A DNA stretch of 61,184 nucleotides from Pseudomonadota bacterium (lineage in GTDB: Bacteria > Bdellovibrionota > UBA2428), in assembly GCA_018001635.1 (NCBI GenBank), contig JAGNHS010000012.1, positions 1 to 61,184 of the forward strand, in the 5' to 3' direction. Shown in pieces: positions 35,523 through 44,215 of this stretch; the stretch's first letter is position 1; each line of letters begins with the position of its first letter. Made by a program: the position numbers and the translations under genes. The notes beneath the pieces were generated by a model. It saw only the letters and a list, made by a program, of their open reading frames with translations, was not told where the DNA came from and searched no databases.

Positions 35523-36065
35523 CTATTCGCCATCCTTTTCGCCAGAAGTATCAGAAGCAGCAGCAGCTTCTTGATTAGGAGCAGCGTTTGCAGCATCTCT
35601 ATCGCCACGGTAACCACCGCGATCACCGCGGTCTCCACGCTCACCGCCACGTCCGCCTTCAAAACGGCGACCACGACCACGGAATCCACGGTCGTCACGG
35701 TTTTCGCGGAACTTCTCACCGATTTCTCGACCGATGTTTGCGCGAAGAGTGTTGTAGTCAGCACCATCTTCAGAAGTGCGAACAGTAATTTGTCTTAAAA
35801 CAAATTCATTAATTTTTAGTTGGTGTCGAATCGCATCGACTGCGCCAGAGCTGGCTTGATAGCGGAAGTATGTCCACTGCGCTCGAGGCTCCTTATTAAT
35901 GGGATAAGCGATTTTAGCTTTGCCCCAAAGATCAAGCATGAGAACTTGACCCTTATCGGAAGTCACGGCGTCCTTGCATTTGTCGACAAGTGCTTTGTAC
36001 TTGTCTTCAGGCATGTCTACCTTCGTTAAACAGATTGTTTCATAAGTTCTCATTTGTGTTGCCAT
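35523..36065 (-). CDS. rpsF: Small ribosomal subunit protein bS6 with Arg/Gly-rich C-terminal extension
   Basis: The first ~100 residues are bS6 (MRTYETICLTKVDMPEDKY, GKAKIAYPINKEPRAQWTYF and NEFVLRQITVRT), which binds 16S rRNA together with S18. Instead of ending near 100-135, it continues for about 60 residues of GRGRRFEGG, RGDRGDRGG and then an Ala/Asn-rich acidic end. Arg/Gly repeats resemble RNA-binding RGG boxes. S18 (rpsR), its partner, is not encoded between rpsF and rplI here. A promoter of good spacing lies upstream (36087-36115). Confidence 0.95.
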   Translation of the reverse strand: MATQMRTYETICLTKVDMPEDKYKALVDKCKDAVTSDKGQVLMLDLWGKAKIAYPINKEPRAQWTYFRYQASSGAVDAIRHQLKINEFVLRQITVRTSEDGADYNTLRANIGREIGEKFRENRDDRGFRGRGRRFEGGRGGERGDRGDRGGYRGDRDAANAAPNQEAAAASDTSGEKDGE

Positions 36066-36086
36066 AGATTTAGTCCTAGGGGGTCA

Positions 36087-36115
36087 TAGCTAACAAACAC
36101 CTTGCTACTTTTCAA
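36087..36115 (-). promoter_or_regulatory. Promoter of rpsF-rplI-dnaB
   Basis: On the minus strand TTGAAA and TAGCTA are separated by 17 bases and lie about 22 bases before the rpsF start codon. A weak ribosome-binding site (TAGGAC) follows in between. Confidence 0.5.
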
Positions 36116-36122
36116 GCTAAGC

Positions 36123-37217
36123 TCAAATATGTTTTTCAAGTTCTGGTACCGCTTTGACCCAGTTTTGGGGTATTGGGGCATATATTTTGATCATCTTCTG
36201 AGTTTTGGGGTGTCGAAACTCAAGATTTCGGGCGTGAAGGGCTTGAGAATCGAGAATCATGCGTTTTCTTAAGTCAGAATTTAAGGCAGGCCCAGCGGCC
36301 TTTTTAGAGCCTTGGAGTACAGGTTTTTGCTCGGTCATTTTAAGGAATATATCTTCTGAAATATCGTAGAGCTTATCACCTAGGATTCCACATCCTATTT
36401 CAGCCAAATGAACTCGAATTTGGTTGGTTCTACCTGTTATAGGATGACATTCTATGAGACTCACCGGCCATTGGGAGCTTTTATCTTCTCTGAGGCTCAA
36501 TCGGGCTCTTTCTATACCGGGCCATTCGGGGGGAGCCCAGCTTTCATCGCCTGTCCAAAATGTGTCTATTAATTGATAATGAGTGCGGGCGTTTTTGCTC
36601 TGATAGCCGTGAGCAATTTGTTTGATGCGAATTCGACTTTTAGGGCTTTGTCCCTCTGAGGTTGCTTGTCCGATAGGGATATCTATAGTGTCGTTGTTTT
36701 TTGGAGGAGTTCCCCAAGCGAGAGCCCAATAAGTTTTTTTAACTTCTCCGTTAAAAAAAGCCCAATACATTTTTTCCTTCGCCATGTGAGTTTTCGTAAG
36801 CACACAACAGCCACTGGTTTCTCTATCAAGTCGATGCGCTAAAACCAAAAGTTCATATTTTTTTTGCGCTCTCAGCACTTCTACCAAAGTGTTATTGAGA
36901 TACTTACCGCCTGGATGCACTGGAATATGCGCAGGTTTGTCGACGATTAAGAGATCTTCATCTTCAAAAAGTATAGGAATTTTTTTGGGGACCTTGGGTT
37001 CAGCTCTCCTTTTGGTGACGTAACTCACCATATCGCCCACGCGTAAGGAATCTTCCACGTTGGCTTTCTCGTCGTTGATTCTCACTTCGCCATGTTCAAT
37101 GTTTTCTATCCATTTATCGCGACTATGATAGGCAAAGCGGCGGCAGAGATAGTCGAGAATGCTCAAAGCGTTTTCGTGGGCTCTGACTTTACTTTTAAAG
37201 GTATTTTGATCTGACAT
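36123..37217 (-). CDS. RluA-family pseudouridine synthase
   Basis: A 364-residue RNA pseudouridine synthase with an N-terminal S4-like RNA-binding region (HGEVRINDEKANVEDSLRVG) and the RluA catalytic domain. The catalytic aspartate lies in LAHRLDRETSGCCVL, preceded by LLIVDKPAHIPVHPGGKY and followed by HPITGRTNQIRVHLAEIG, the characteristic motif III. The target could be 23S rRNA or tRNA; RluA, RluC and RluD types cannot be told apart with confidence. An insertion around 215-260 (acidic, WTGDESWAPPEWPG) is unusual. It lies upstream of rpsF on the same strand. Confidence 0.93.
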   Translation of the reverse strand: MSDQNTFKSKVRAHENALSILDYLCRRFAYHSRDKWIENIEHGEVRINDEKANVEDSLRVGDMVSYVTKRRAEPKVPKKIPILFEDEDLLIVDKPAHIPVHPGGKYLNNTLVEVLRAQKKYELLVLAHRLDRETSGCCVLTKTHMAKEKMYWAFFNGEVKKTYWALAWGTPPKNNDTIDIPIGQATSEGQSPKSRIRIKQIAHGYQSKNARTHYQLIDTFWTGDESWAPPEWPGIERARLSLREDKSSQWPVSLIECHPITGRTNQIRVHLAEIGCGILGDKLYDISEDIFLKMTEQKPVLQGSKKAAGPALNSDLRKRMILDSQALHARNLEFRHPKTQKMIKIYAPIPQNWVKAVPELEKHI

Positions 37218-37296
37218 TTGGGGGTTAATGCTAACACAAAGTGTCAGTAAACTTCTATTCTTTTGGTGTTCTGACTCTTAATTCTTGTGTTACAAC

Positions 37297-37926
37297 ATGG
37301 ACATGATTCAACTGCCCGTTTCACTTCCGCAGCCCTCATCGAGATCCATCGATCAGGCCGTGGCTGTATTGCAAAGGGGTGGAATTATAGTTTTCCCCAC
37401 GGATACAGGCTATTCCATGGGCTGTGATCTCTTTAGAAAGAAATCTATCGATCGCATTGCCTTTGTAAAACGTCGCGATCCCAAAAAACCTTTTACCTTT
37501 ATCTGTTCGGATCTTAAGGAACTTTCTCAATTTGCTATAGTGAGTGATCGCGCTTATCGCGATATGCGAAGGCTTTTGCCTGGTCCTTATACCTTTGTCT
37601 TACCAGCTACTAAAATGGTTCCAAAGTTGCTGATAAGCAGTCGTCGAAGTGTAGGTATAAGAGTGCCTGACCACGCGGTACCCCAGGCTATAGTTCAAAA
37701 TCTTAGACATCCTATAATTAGCACCTCATGTGTAAGTCCTGAGGGTGGAAATCTCACTCATCCTGAGGAAATAGCTAGAATTTACGGTAAAAGCATCGAT
37801 CTACTATTAGATGGCGATATTATTTCTATGGAACCTTCTACAGTTATTGATTTTACAGAGTCTGAGCCCAGCATTTTGCGCAAAGGTAAGGGTAGTTTAG
37901 ACATCTTCAAAGTTAAAGAAGGTTGA
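37297..37926 (+). CDS. Sua5/YciO/YrdC-family protein (TsaC-like)
   Basis: About 209 residues with the YrdC fold: AVLQRGGIIVFPTDTGYSMG, IAFVKRRDPKKPFTFIC, LLPGPYTFVLPA, VGIRVPDHAV, STSCVSPEGGNLTHPEEIA and the C-terminal PSTVIDFTESEPSILRKGKG. TsaC/Sua5 makes threonylcarbamoyl-AMP for tRNA t6A; the short C-terminus and KRRDPKKP loop look closer to YciO, whose role is less clear. The start is uncertain: ATG at 37297, ATG at 37303 or TTG at 37285, none with a good ribosome-binding site. It is followed directly by the dolichol-kinase-like gene. Confidence 0.85.
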   Translation: MDMIQLPVSLPQPSSRSIDQAVAVLQRGGIIVFPTDTGYSMGCDLFRKKSIDRIAFVKRRDPKKPFTFICSDLKELSQFAIVSDRAYRDMRRLLPGPYTFVLPATKMVPKLLISSRRSVGIRVPDHAVPQAIVQNLRHPIISTSCVSPEGGNLTHPEEIARIYGKSIDLLLDGDIISMEPSTVIDFTESEPSILRKGKGSLDIFKVKEG

Positions 37927-37946
37927 GGCATTTCTCTATTATTTCT

Positions 37947-38678
37947 ATGAGCAGCCTTCGATTTAAGACTCGTCATGATGATCATTTAGCTAGAAAAATA
38001 TTTCATAGTTTATCGGGAACAATTATCACTCTAATTTTTGTAGCTTTCTTAGACCGAAAGCAAAGTGCAATAGCTATAATTCTGGGTGTCTGTTTAACTC
38101 TTCCTTTCGACATTATTCGACTTCGATGGGATGCGCTCAATGATTTGGCTTTTAAAGTTTTTGGTCCTCTCATGCGTGATGATGAAGAGAAGGGTGTTTC
38201 GGCTCAATTCTTTTATATTTTAGGTTTGGCGTGGGCCATTTTAGTTTTACCAAAGGCTATCGCCGTTCAGGCAATTTTAACTCTGGCATGGATGGACCCC
38301 GTGGCCGCTTTTTTTGGTCAGCGTTTTGGAAAACTCAATTGGAAGAATTTTTTTACTGAAAAACTCAATTTTCAAAACGCTTCATGGATTACGGCTTTGA
38401 AAGGTAAAACAGTTTTAGGTTCTACGGCTGGATTTTTTGCGGCCCTAGTTGCTGGAATTATTGCATGGATGGGGCCATGGGCTTCCTATGCATTTGAGGG
38501 GCAGCTAATTGTCCCAAATTTTTTTCAAATTTTGATTTTATCTGTAATGGGCGGAGTGACAGCCGTTATTGCGGAGGCTTGGCCGTCGCAGTGGGACGAT
38601 AATTTGAGTGTGCCATTTTGGACGGGTCTTATCGTTTGGGGTGTGGCTACAGTTTTAGGTGTGCCTACAGCCTTTTAA
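37947..38678 (+). CDS. Dolichol kinase/phytol kinase-like CTP-transferase family membrane protein
   Basis: About 243 residues with six or seven hydrophobic segments. The N-terminal RHDDHLARKIFHSLSG and the central LAWMDPVAAFFGQRFGKLN and LKGKTVLGSTAGFF match the SEC59/DGK1/VTE5 family, membrane enzymes that use CTP to phosphorylate lipid alcohols such as dolichol, diacylglycerol or phytol. In bacteria these might phosphorylate undecaprenol or another polyprenol. The ATG at 37947 is likely; a TTG at 37923 would overlap the upstream stop and cannot be excluded. It is probably co-transcribed with the TsaC-like gene. Confidence 0.8.
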   Translation: MSSLRFKTRHDDHLARKIFHSLSGTIITLIFVAFLDRKQSAIAIILGVCLTLPFDIIRLRWDALNDLAFKVFGPLMRDDEEKGVSAQFFYILGLAWAILVLPKAIAVQAILTLAWMDPVAAFFGQRFGKLNWKNFFTEKLNFQNASWITALKGKTVLGSTAGFFAALVAGIIAWMGPWASYAFEGQLIVPNFFQILILSVMGGVTAVIAEAWPSQWDDNLSVPFWTGLIVWGVATVLGVPTAF

Positions 38679-38764
38679 GTCATAGATTTCAAAAGAATAA
38701 TGAAGATTGACATACTGCGTCTACGGTGGGAGAGTTGCCCCGCAATTTAGAGGTGTGTTTTTTA

Positions 38765-40273
38765 ATGACTCCTATAAAAATTTCTAAGAGTTTTTATTTT
38801 TTAATTTTTAGTTCAATGATCTCAATTTTTTCTTTTTCGGCTGAATTTTCTAATTTGGATACTCATTTAAAAATCGATGACTCTTCTGGAGTCCTTGAAA
38901 TATCGGGAACCTTTGAATTGAGTAACGATGCAAAATTATTTGCCAATACAATTATAGTTCGTAAAGACGCACATATTTTTACAAACGGTTTTAATGTGAC
39001 ACTCATTGCAAGGAAAATTATTTTTGAAAACGCTGAAAATTCCTTATCTATAAAGCCCGATAAACTGACGGGTGCCATAGTTGAGAATTTATTTGATTAT
39101 AAAAAAGAAATTTGGGCAAAAAAACTCAAAGAGCATGAACTCAGAAAAAATACAGCTCATTTTATCGTCGATTCTCAAGCGGCTAAGTATGAAGCTGAAA
39201 AACATTTATCTGTTATTAAAATTATAACCTTGAAACTTGAAGGTATTCCTCTTCTTGTCACTCGACAGGAAAAAGAAGGAATGAAACATTTTATGGATTA
39301 TAGTGCTTTTAGAAAGTCCCCAGCAGCTAAAAGCTTTGACTACGATCTCAATACTAAACTTCTCAATACGCAAGCAACAACACTTTACATTGAGACTCCT
39401 CATATTGAGAGGGATTATGACAAGACCGAAGACTTTTTGAGTGATGAAGTTTTTTTAAAACCCGGCCTGACTTTAAGTGTTTTTAAAAACTATGTTGATG
39501 ATTACTTAGCTTTGCAGGAGCTCATTTTTTTAAATGAAACCATTCAGTGGCTATCGTCCAAAGAAATCAGCCCTGATAAAGAGACTAAACTCCAAGATTT
39601 TTTGAGTGAAATTTACCCTACTCAAAGGCGAAGTGCGTATCTTGTCATTGAAGGATACTTTACTAAATGCGTTTTGCGAATAACTCAGCAGTTAGAAAAT
39701 TCAAAATTTAGAAAATTTATTTCAGAAGACTTAAGAAATTTTGTGTATGAGAAAAGCCATCCTTCAGATTTAATTGTGGCTTCAGATGTTGTGAAAGCAA
39801 ATAGTATCAGTGACGATGATTTTGCGGAACATTTAGAAGTTTTAAAAGACTTAAAGAAGGTCTTAGAATTAACAATTAAAAACATTGAGAGAGAATACGA
39901 TTCTTTGTTACTAAAGTATCACGATTATATTGATGAAAAAATGAACTTATTAAGTCATGCTAAGGACTTAAATTTTAGCCGTGCTCTTTTACCCAAAAAA
40001 TTTTATGATCGTAAAGAACTCAAAGATTATAGAATTGATGAATCATTTTCTATTCAAAGTGATTTCTTTGAATTTGTACGATTGTTGAGATTAAATCGCA
40101 GTGAAAATAAAACACTTGTTGCCCATGCTGGTATGGAATTAGTCAATCAGTTAATCATGTATGAAATCACAGAGGGAAGATCTATTGAAAAATTAAGAGC
40201 TAAAGAATTTTCTCCCGGTTTGAAGTTCTTTGCACCTGTTAAACCGGAAATAAAATGGAATGAATTAAAATGA
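38765..40273 (+). CDS. Exported protein of unknown function, first gene of a coupled five-gene cluster
   Basis: About 502 residues from ATG 38765, which I prefer to an upstream TTG because AGAGGTG lies before it and it places the signal peptide (FYFLIFSSMISIFSFSA) at the N-terminus. Residues about 25-110 form a series of short strands (GVLEISGTFELSNDAKLF, ANTIIVRKDAHIFTNGFN) that look like a small beta-helix or beta-sandwich; the next gene product has a comparable N-terminal strand pattern. The remainder is long, charged and helical, with probable coiled coil around 360-420. No enzyme motif was found. The stop overlaps the next start by four bases (ATGA). Confidence 0.75.
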   Translation: MTPIKISKSFYFLIFSSMISIFSFSAEFSNLDTHLKIDDSSGVLEISGTFELSNDAKLFANTIIVRKDAHIFTNGFNVTLIARKIIFENAENSLSIKPDKLTGAIVENLFDYKKEIWAKKLKEHELRKNTAHFIVDSQAAKYEAEKHLSVIKIITLKLEGIPLLVTRQEKEGMKHFMDYSAFRKSPAAKSFDYDLNTKLLNTQATTLYIETPHIERDYDKTEDFLSDEVFLKPGLTLSVFKNYVDDYLALQELIFLNETIQWLSSKEISPDKETKLQDFLSEIYPTQRRSAYLVIEGYFTKCVLRITQQLENSKFRKFISEDLRNFVYEKSHPSDLIVASDVVKANSISDDDFAEHLEVLKDLKKVLELTIKNIEREYDSLLLKYHDYIDEKMNLLSHAKDLNFSRALLPKKFYDRKELKDYRIDESFSIQSDFFEFVRLLRLNRSENKTLVAHAGMELVNQLIMYEITEGRSIEKLRAKEFSPGLKFFAPVKPEIKWNELK

Positions 40274-41853
40274 ATATTAAAATTTTATGCTTATGTCTTT
40301 TTATTTGTACCCAAACAATAGCGGTGGAAAGTGTAGTCGACCAAGCGCCACTTCCTGCCATGATGGTTGAAACATTAAAATCATCTGAAATCACTGTAGT
40401 GGGTCCAGACACTCTTTATCTTGAAGGTTCTACATTAATTGAAGGCGAACACATTATCATCAAGGGAAATATTGTGACGCGAGGAAATTATTTAAAAATT
40501 ATGGCTCGGGTTTTGGAGATTGTTGAGGGCACTGAAATTATGGCCTTTGATAAACCCACTGTAGAACATAAGATTGAAAAAGAAAAATTAAAAACGCCTT
40601 CCCAGGCCCCACGAGAAACTACTGGAGCCAATGGTAAAACTGGTGACAAAGGTTTCAAGGGTAACGATGGATACTATCGACCCGGTTCTATCGAGATCTC
40701 AGCGGCCGTCATAATCGGTCGGCCCAAAATTAATGCGAATGGCGAAGGTGGTTCTTCGGGGGGAGTAGGTCAAAACGGACAGGATGGCGCTCAAGGGGGC
40801 CATGGAAAAGATTCTACTAGCACTTGGGGAATGTTTATAAAAAGAAGAGCTACGGATGGTGCTCCAGGTGGAAATGGTGGCGCTCCCGGTGAAGGTGGTG
40901 ATGGGGGACAGGGCGGTGGCGCCGTGCCTACAACTATTCTTTATGGAAAAGCTTATGAATGGAAAGAAGATGAAAAGGGAAAATTAATCTTTACGGAGTT
41001 AAAAGCTGAAAGTATTTCAGAAAACGTGTCTACAAAACCCGGCCAGGGTGGAATGGGTGGAAAGCCTGGAATAGGTGGTAAGGGTGGGGCTGGCGGTCAA
41101 GGTGGTTCAGGTGGGAATTATTTTTTTGGATCTGCGCATGGCGAAGACGAGGGTCCCAGTGGAAAAACCTCAACAGAAAAGGGCTCAGTTGGGAATAATG
41201 GACTTATTGGCCCAGAGGTTAGGCGTGAAGAAGTCTTAAAAATTTCTAATTTATTTGAGTCGGTACTAAATTCTTTCGAAGACAAAGAAAAAAGTGAAAA
41301 GAAATTTCGCTTAATGCATGCCACGGATAAATTTTTACAATCATTTAAAGACTGGGCAAATAACCGAAGCGATAATTCAGAATTAGATTTAGAGCTTAAG
41401 CAGCAAATTCTCGCTAAGAAGAATCAGCTTCAGGCAGAATCTTCTGCGATGGGATTAAATGACTTAAGCGCTTTGTTCTCAGAAATTAAAAATGAATCAA
41501 CGAGCGATAGATTAAGTGAATCTGTGAAGAGCTTAGAGGCCTATTTAAATGAAAATTATAGGCCGTCGCTTGTGGATACAGTGAATTCTTTAAAAAAAAT
41601 GACTTTGGAAATTACAAAAGTTAAAGATGCTCTAAAGGGTGATTCGAATGCCTTTTTAGATTCGGCCAGATTGTTTGGAAGTCCACTTTTTGAAAATTTA
41701 ACTGATTTAGAAAAAGATCCTGAAACACTTTTACTCCCTCCTTCTCTAAAACGATTGAGTTCAACTTATTTGGGTTCCACTGGAGCGGTGAGTGTGGAAC
41801 GTAAAAAAGATGCCCAAGATAAAATTCGAATTATAGAAAAGGTATTGCCATGA
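40270..41853 (+). CDS. Exported glycine-rich (collagen-like / poly-glycine II-like) protein, second gene of the cluster
   Basis: A 527-residue exported protein (signal about 1-18). Residues about 35-95 repeat the strand-rich N-domain of the preceding protein (DTLYLEGSTLIEGEHIIIKG). Glycine-dense blocks follow at about 115-185 (TGANGKTGDKGFKGNDGYY, GEGGSSGGVGQNGQDGAQGG), 195-220 (GAPGGNGGAPGEGGDGGQGG) and 258-285 (GQGGMGGKPGIGGKGGAGGQ). Strict Gly-X-Y triplets are short, so it is more likely a poly-glycine-II sandwich of the type in phage S16 long-tail-fibre adhesins or a surface filament than true collagen. The C-terminal ~220 residues are helical and charged. Coupled to both neighbours by four-base overlaps. 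Confidence 0.75.
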   Translation: MNIKILCLCLFICTQTIAVESVVDQAPLPAMMVETLKSSEITVVGPDTLYLEGSTLIEGEHIIIKGNIVTRGNYLKIMARVLEIVEGTEIMAFDKPTVEHKIEKEKLKTPSQAPRETTGANGKTGDKGFKGNDGYYRPGSIEISAAVIIGRPKINANGEGGSSGGVGQNGQDGAQGGHGKDSTSTWGMFIKRRATDGAPGGNGGAPGEGGDGGQGGGAVPTTILYGKAYEWKEDEKGKLIFTELKAESISENVSTKPGQGGMGGKPGIGGKGGAGGQGGSGGNYFFGSAHGEDEGPSGKTSTEKGSVGNNGLIGPEVRREEVLKISNLFESVLNSFEDKEKSEKKFRLMHATDKFLQSFKDWANNRSDNSELDLELKQQILAKKNQLQAESSAMGLNDLSALFSEIKNESTSDRLSESVKSLEAYLNENYRPSLVDTVNSLKKMTLEITKVKDALKGDSNAFLDSARLFGSPLFENLTDLEKDPETLLLPPSLKRLSSTYLGSTGAVSVERKKDAQDKIRIIEKVLP

Positions 41854-43244
41854 AAATTTTAAAGCACGGCTTTATAGTTTCGATGCTTAGCCTTTTAAGT
41901 TCGTTCTCCTATGCGGATTGGCGTGATGGAATGATTCGCGATCTTGAAGAAGATAATACAGAGTTGGGTCAGTTGTTGTTCCCTCTTATGAAGTCTGAGT
42001 ATGAAAATACCATTGATCTCTATTTGATTCACAGAAGAGTCGATTTTTTGAATCTTTATAAATATGAAACAAAAATTTTAAGTGATTTAAAAAAAGAACA
42101 CTTTGAAAATATTTCGCGCATGGATGATTTGCGTGAAAGTTTAAAATCAGAGGCTAAAAATGTAAATTTGAGTTTTGCAAATACTTTGGCCAATTTTGCT
42201 TTTTTAGTGAATGCAGAAAAGCAGATTCTTTCTAAAATTAACGAACATCTAACGAGAATCAGTTTCTTATTGCAATCTTGGAAAGATCAAACAAAGCCGG
42301 AAATTTTAACTCAGATAAAAAAAAATAGAGAACCCTTAGATTATTTCCCTCGTCCTTTTATTGCGCCTAATCGAGCTAGAAATGGGATCTATTTTAATTT
42401 GAGCTACACCTACACCCAGACCAATCCCAAGGATCCTCATCATGTGATGGGGAGTGGGGTGACAACCTCTAGCGAATACACCAATCTTTTTTCACAAGTT
42501 TTGCAAATGGTAGTGAATAATTTCTATTACCAAACGAATGGGGGAGATTCTAATTCTGAAGGTTATTCGGCAGTTATTGCTGCCCTTGTGACCACTTTAG
42601 TAACGGGTTATCAGCAAGAAGCTTTTGAAAAGAAACTTGAAGGGGCTCGAAAAGACATTGAAGAAACTTTTGATAATTCTAGAGAAGCCTTAGATAAAGT
42701 GGCACTTGAGCTTATAAAAAATAGAACTGAAGTGGCCCTTCAAGAAAAAACAGATTTTGATTTGCAATTTTACTTGTCCCAACTTCTGTCGAGTGCTCAA
42801 GAATTGAAACAACATACTGAATCATCTTTAGCTGAAGCCAAGAAGTTTTCTGAGAGAGAATTAACGATGCTTTATGAAGACTTGAAAAAACGTATCAATA
42901 TTCCAACAGAAATTATTGTAAATAGGTATTTTGAAGCCCTTCATAAGACCCATAAAATTTTAGAAAAATATTATAAAGATTCTAGAGAGCTTAGTTTGAA
43001 GATGTCTCAATCTGAGAATTCTAAAGATGAAAGTCTTGATGCCATTTACGAAAAAACTTTGATGGCCGTTCGAGAAGATGCTCGAATTGTAGACACTTAT
43101 TTAGATACGAGTTCCTATTCTAATGTTCAAGACAATCCCTTTTTAGATGAAACATTGAGCAAGTATCCAATTTCAAGTTGGACAGCATTTTTAAAGTCGC
43201 TTCAAGTGCAAATGCAAAAGAAACTTTTTGAAGGAGCACGCTGA
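41850..43244 (+). CDS. Exported helical protein of unknown function, third gene of the cluster
   Basis: A 464-residue protein with a signal peptide (HGFIVSMLSLLSSFSYA). Two long helical regions (about 55-140 and 260-430) with heptad-like charge patterns flank a less charged central segment (about 165-260) containing YFNLSYTYTQTNP and a Ala/Val/Thr-rich stretch (YSAVIAALVTTLVTGYQ) that could be a buried or membrane-contacting helix. No known motif. It overlaps the previous gene by four bases and the next by one (TGATG). Confidence 0.7.
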   Translation: MKILKHGFIVSMLSLLSSFSYADWRDGMIRDLEEDNTELGQLLFPLMKSEYENTIDLYLIHRRVDFLNLYKYETKILSDLKKEHFENISRMDDLRESLKSEAKNVNLSFANTLANFAFLVNAEKQILSKINEHLTRISFLLQSWKDQTKPEILTQIKKNREPLDYFPRPFIAPNRARNGIYFNLSYTYTQTNPKDPHHVMGSGVTTSSEYTNLFSQVLQMVVNNFYYQTNGGDSNSEGYSAVIAALVTTLVTGYQQEAFEKKLEGARKDIEETFDNSREALDKVALELIKNRTEVALQEKTDFDLQFYLSQLLSSAQELKQHTESSLAEAKKFSERELTMLYEDLKKRINIPTEIIVNRYFEALHKTHKILEKYYKDSRELSLKMSQSENSKDESLDAIYEKTLMAVREDARIVDTYLDTSSYSNVQDNPFLDETLSKYPISSWTAFLKSLQVQMQKKLFEGAR

Positions 43245-44215
43245 TGAAATTGCTCAAACTTTCAAAATTAATAATTCTCACTCATTGTCTTTGTTGGATG
43301 GCTTCCGCTGAAGAAGCAAAAGATGCTGTTAAAGAACCCGTTTTAGAGAAAATGAGCGATAAAGTGAAGGTTAAAACAAACAATGAATATCAAGTGGACC
43401 CCATTTCTCTTACAGGCAATGGGTGGATGTCTGTTGTAGGGAGTGGATATTTGATGGGGAAAAATATCCAACGAGATATTCCGCTCACAGAAAAGGAAAT
43501 TAAGGAGCATCCTACTAATGATTTTAGAGGCAAAAGAGTTCCCTTTATTCTTCAAAAATCAAAAGACTCTGGACCCAATAGGCAGAAGTCTTTAAAAAAT
43601 TTACGAATTCAATTGGATGAAAGTTTTTATTCTGGAGCCAATTCAGATCAGGCCACTAAAGTTGAATCTAAAGATGAAGCCTTAAAAAATGCTTTGAGTG
43701 ATTTTGATTTTGATTTGTGTCTCAATAAAAGTGTTCCCATTATGAAGAAAATGCTTGTAGTTCAAGGCCAAGCTAATCGAAAAATTGAATATGAAAATCT
43801 TTTAGATAGATTGAGAAGGCAATCTAAGAAAATGGATATGCAAGAATCTGTAATTCCTTGTATTGCTCCATATGGTTTTGAATTGAGTTTGCTTCGACCC
43901 GAAGAGAGATTGCTTGTGTTGATGGCACTTCAAAAATCGAGTGCCTTTTTAAGGCCTATGATTTTAAAAAATATATTTCTTGCACTTGATCCCGAGTCTC
44001 CAGTGTCGGCCGATAAAGATTTCACTAAAAAGTTACTTCAATGGACTTTGTTGATGGCCTTGTCCAGCTCTGAAACAATTTCCCAATTCAGTTGGGAAGA
44101 GTGGATGACATTGGAGTTAAAATCAAATCCATTTTTAAAATACCCAGTCAAAGACAGAAAAAAAATCTTATCAGATTGGGATGCGTGGATTGTCATAAAA
44201 TGGAAGCGTTCTTGA
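43244..44215 (+). CDS. Exported protein of unknown function, fourth gene of the cluster
   Basis: A 323-residue protein with a signal peptide (LIILTHCLCWMASA) and a charged mature part. PISLTGNGWMSVVGSGYLM is the most distinctive stretch; DFDFDLCLNKSV and VIPCIAPYGFELS bring two cysteines that could pair. The C-terminal half is alpha-helical and ends in a Trp/Lys-rich segment (DWDAWIVIKWKRS). No family recognised. Its start codon shares one base with the stop of the third gene and its stop shares one base with the fifth gene start, so all five are tightly coupled. Confidence 0.7.
   Translation: MKLLKLSKLIILTHCLCWMASAEEAKDAVKEPVLEKMSDKVKVKTNNEYQVDPISLTGNGWMSVVGSGYLMGKNIQRDIPLTEKEIKEHPTNDFRGKRVPFILQKSKDSGPNRQKSLKNLRIQLDESFYSGANSDQATKVESKDEALKNALSDFDFDLCLNKSVPIMKKMLVVQGQANRKIEYENLLDRLRRQSKKMDMQESVIPCIAPYGFELSLLRPEERLLVLMALQKSSAFLRPMILKNIFLALDPESPVSADKDFTKKLLQWTLLMALSSSETISQFSWEEWMTLELKSNPFLKYPVKDRKKILSDWDAWIVIKWKRS

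Noticed and set aside
35588..35788. Repetitive open frames opposite the S6 Arg/Gly tail
   Set aside because: They are antisense shadows of the low-complexity rpsF end, without ribosome-binding sites.
38726..38764. Upstream TTG start of the first cluster gene
   Set aside because: It places 13 non-hydrophobic residues before the signal peptide, and the ATG at 38765 has a ribosome-binding site.
40270..41853. Glycine-rich protein as a true collagen
   Set aside because: Strict Gly-X-Y triplets are short and interrupted, and most of the glycine runs are Gly-Gly-X rather than collagen-like.
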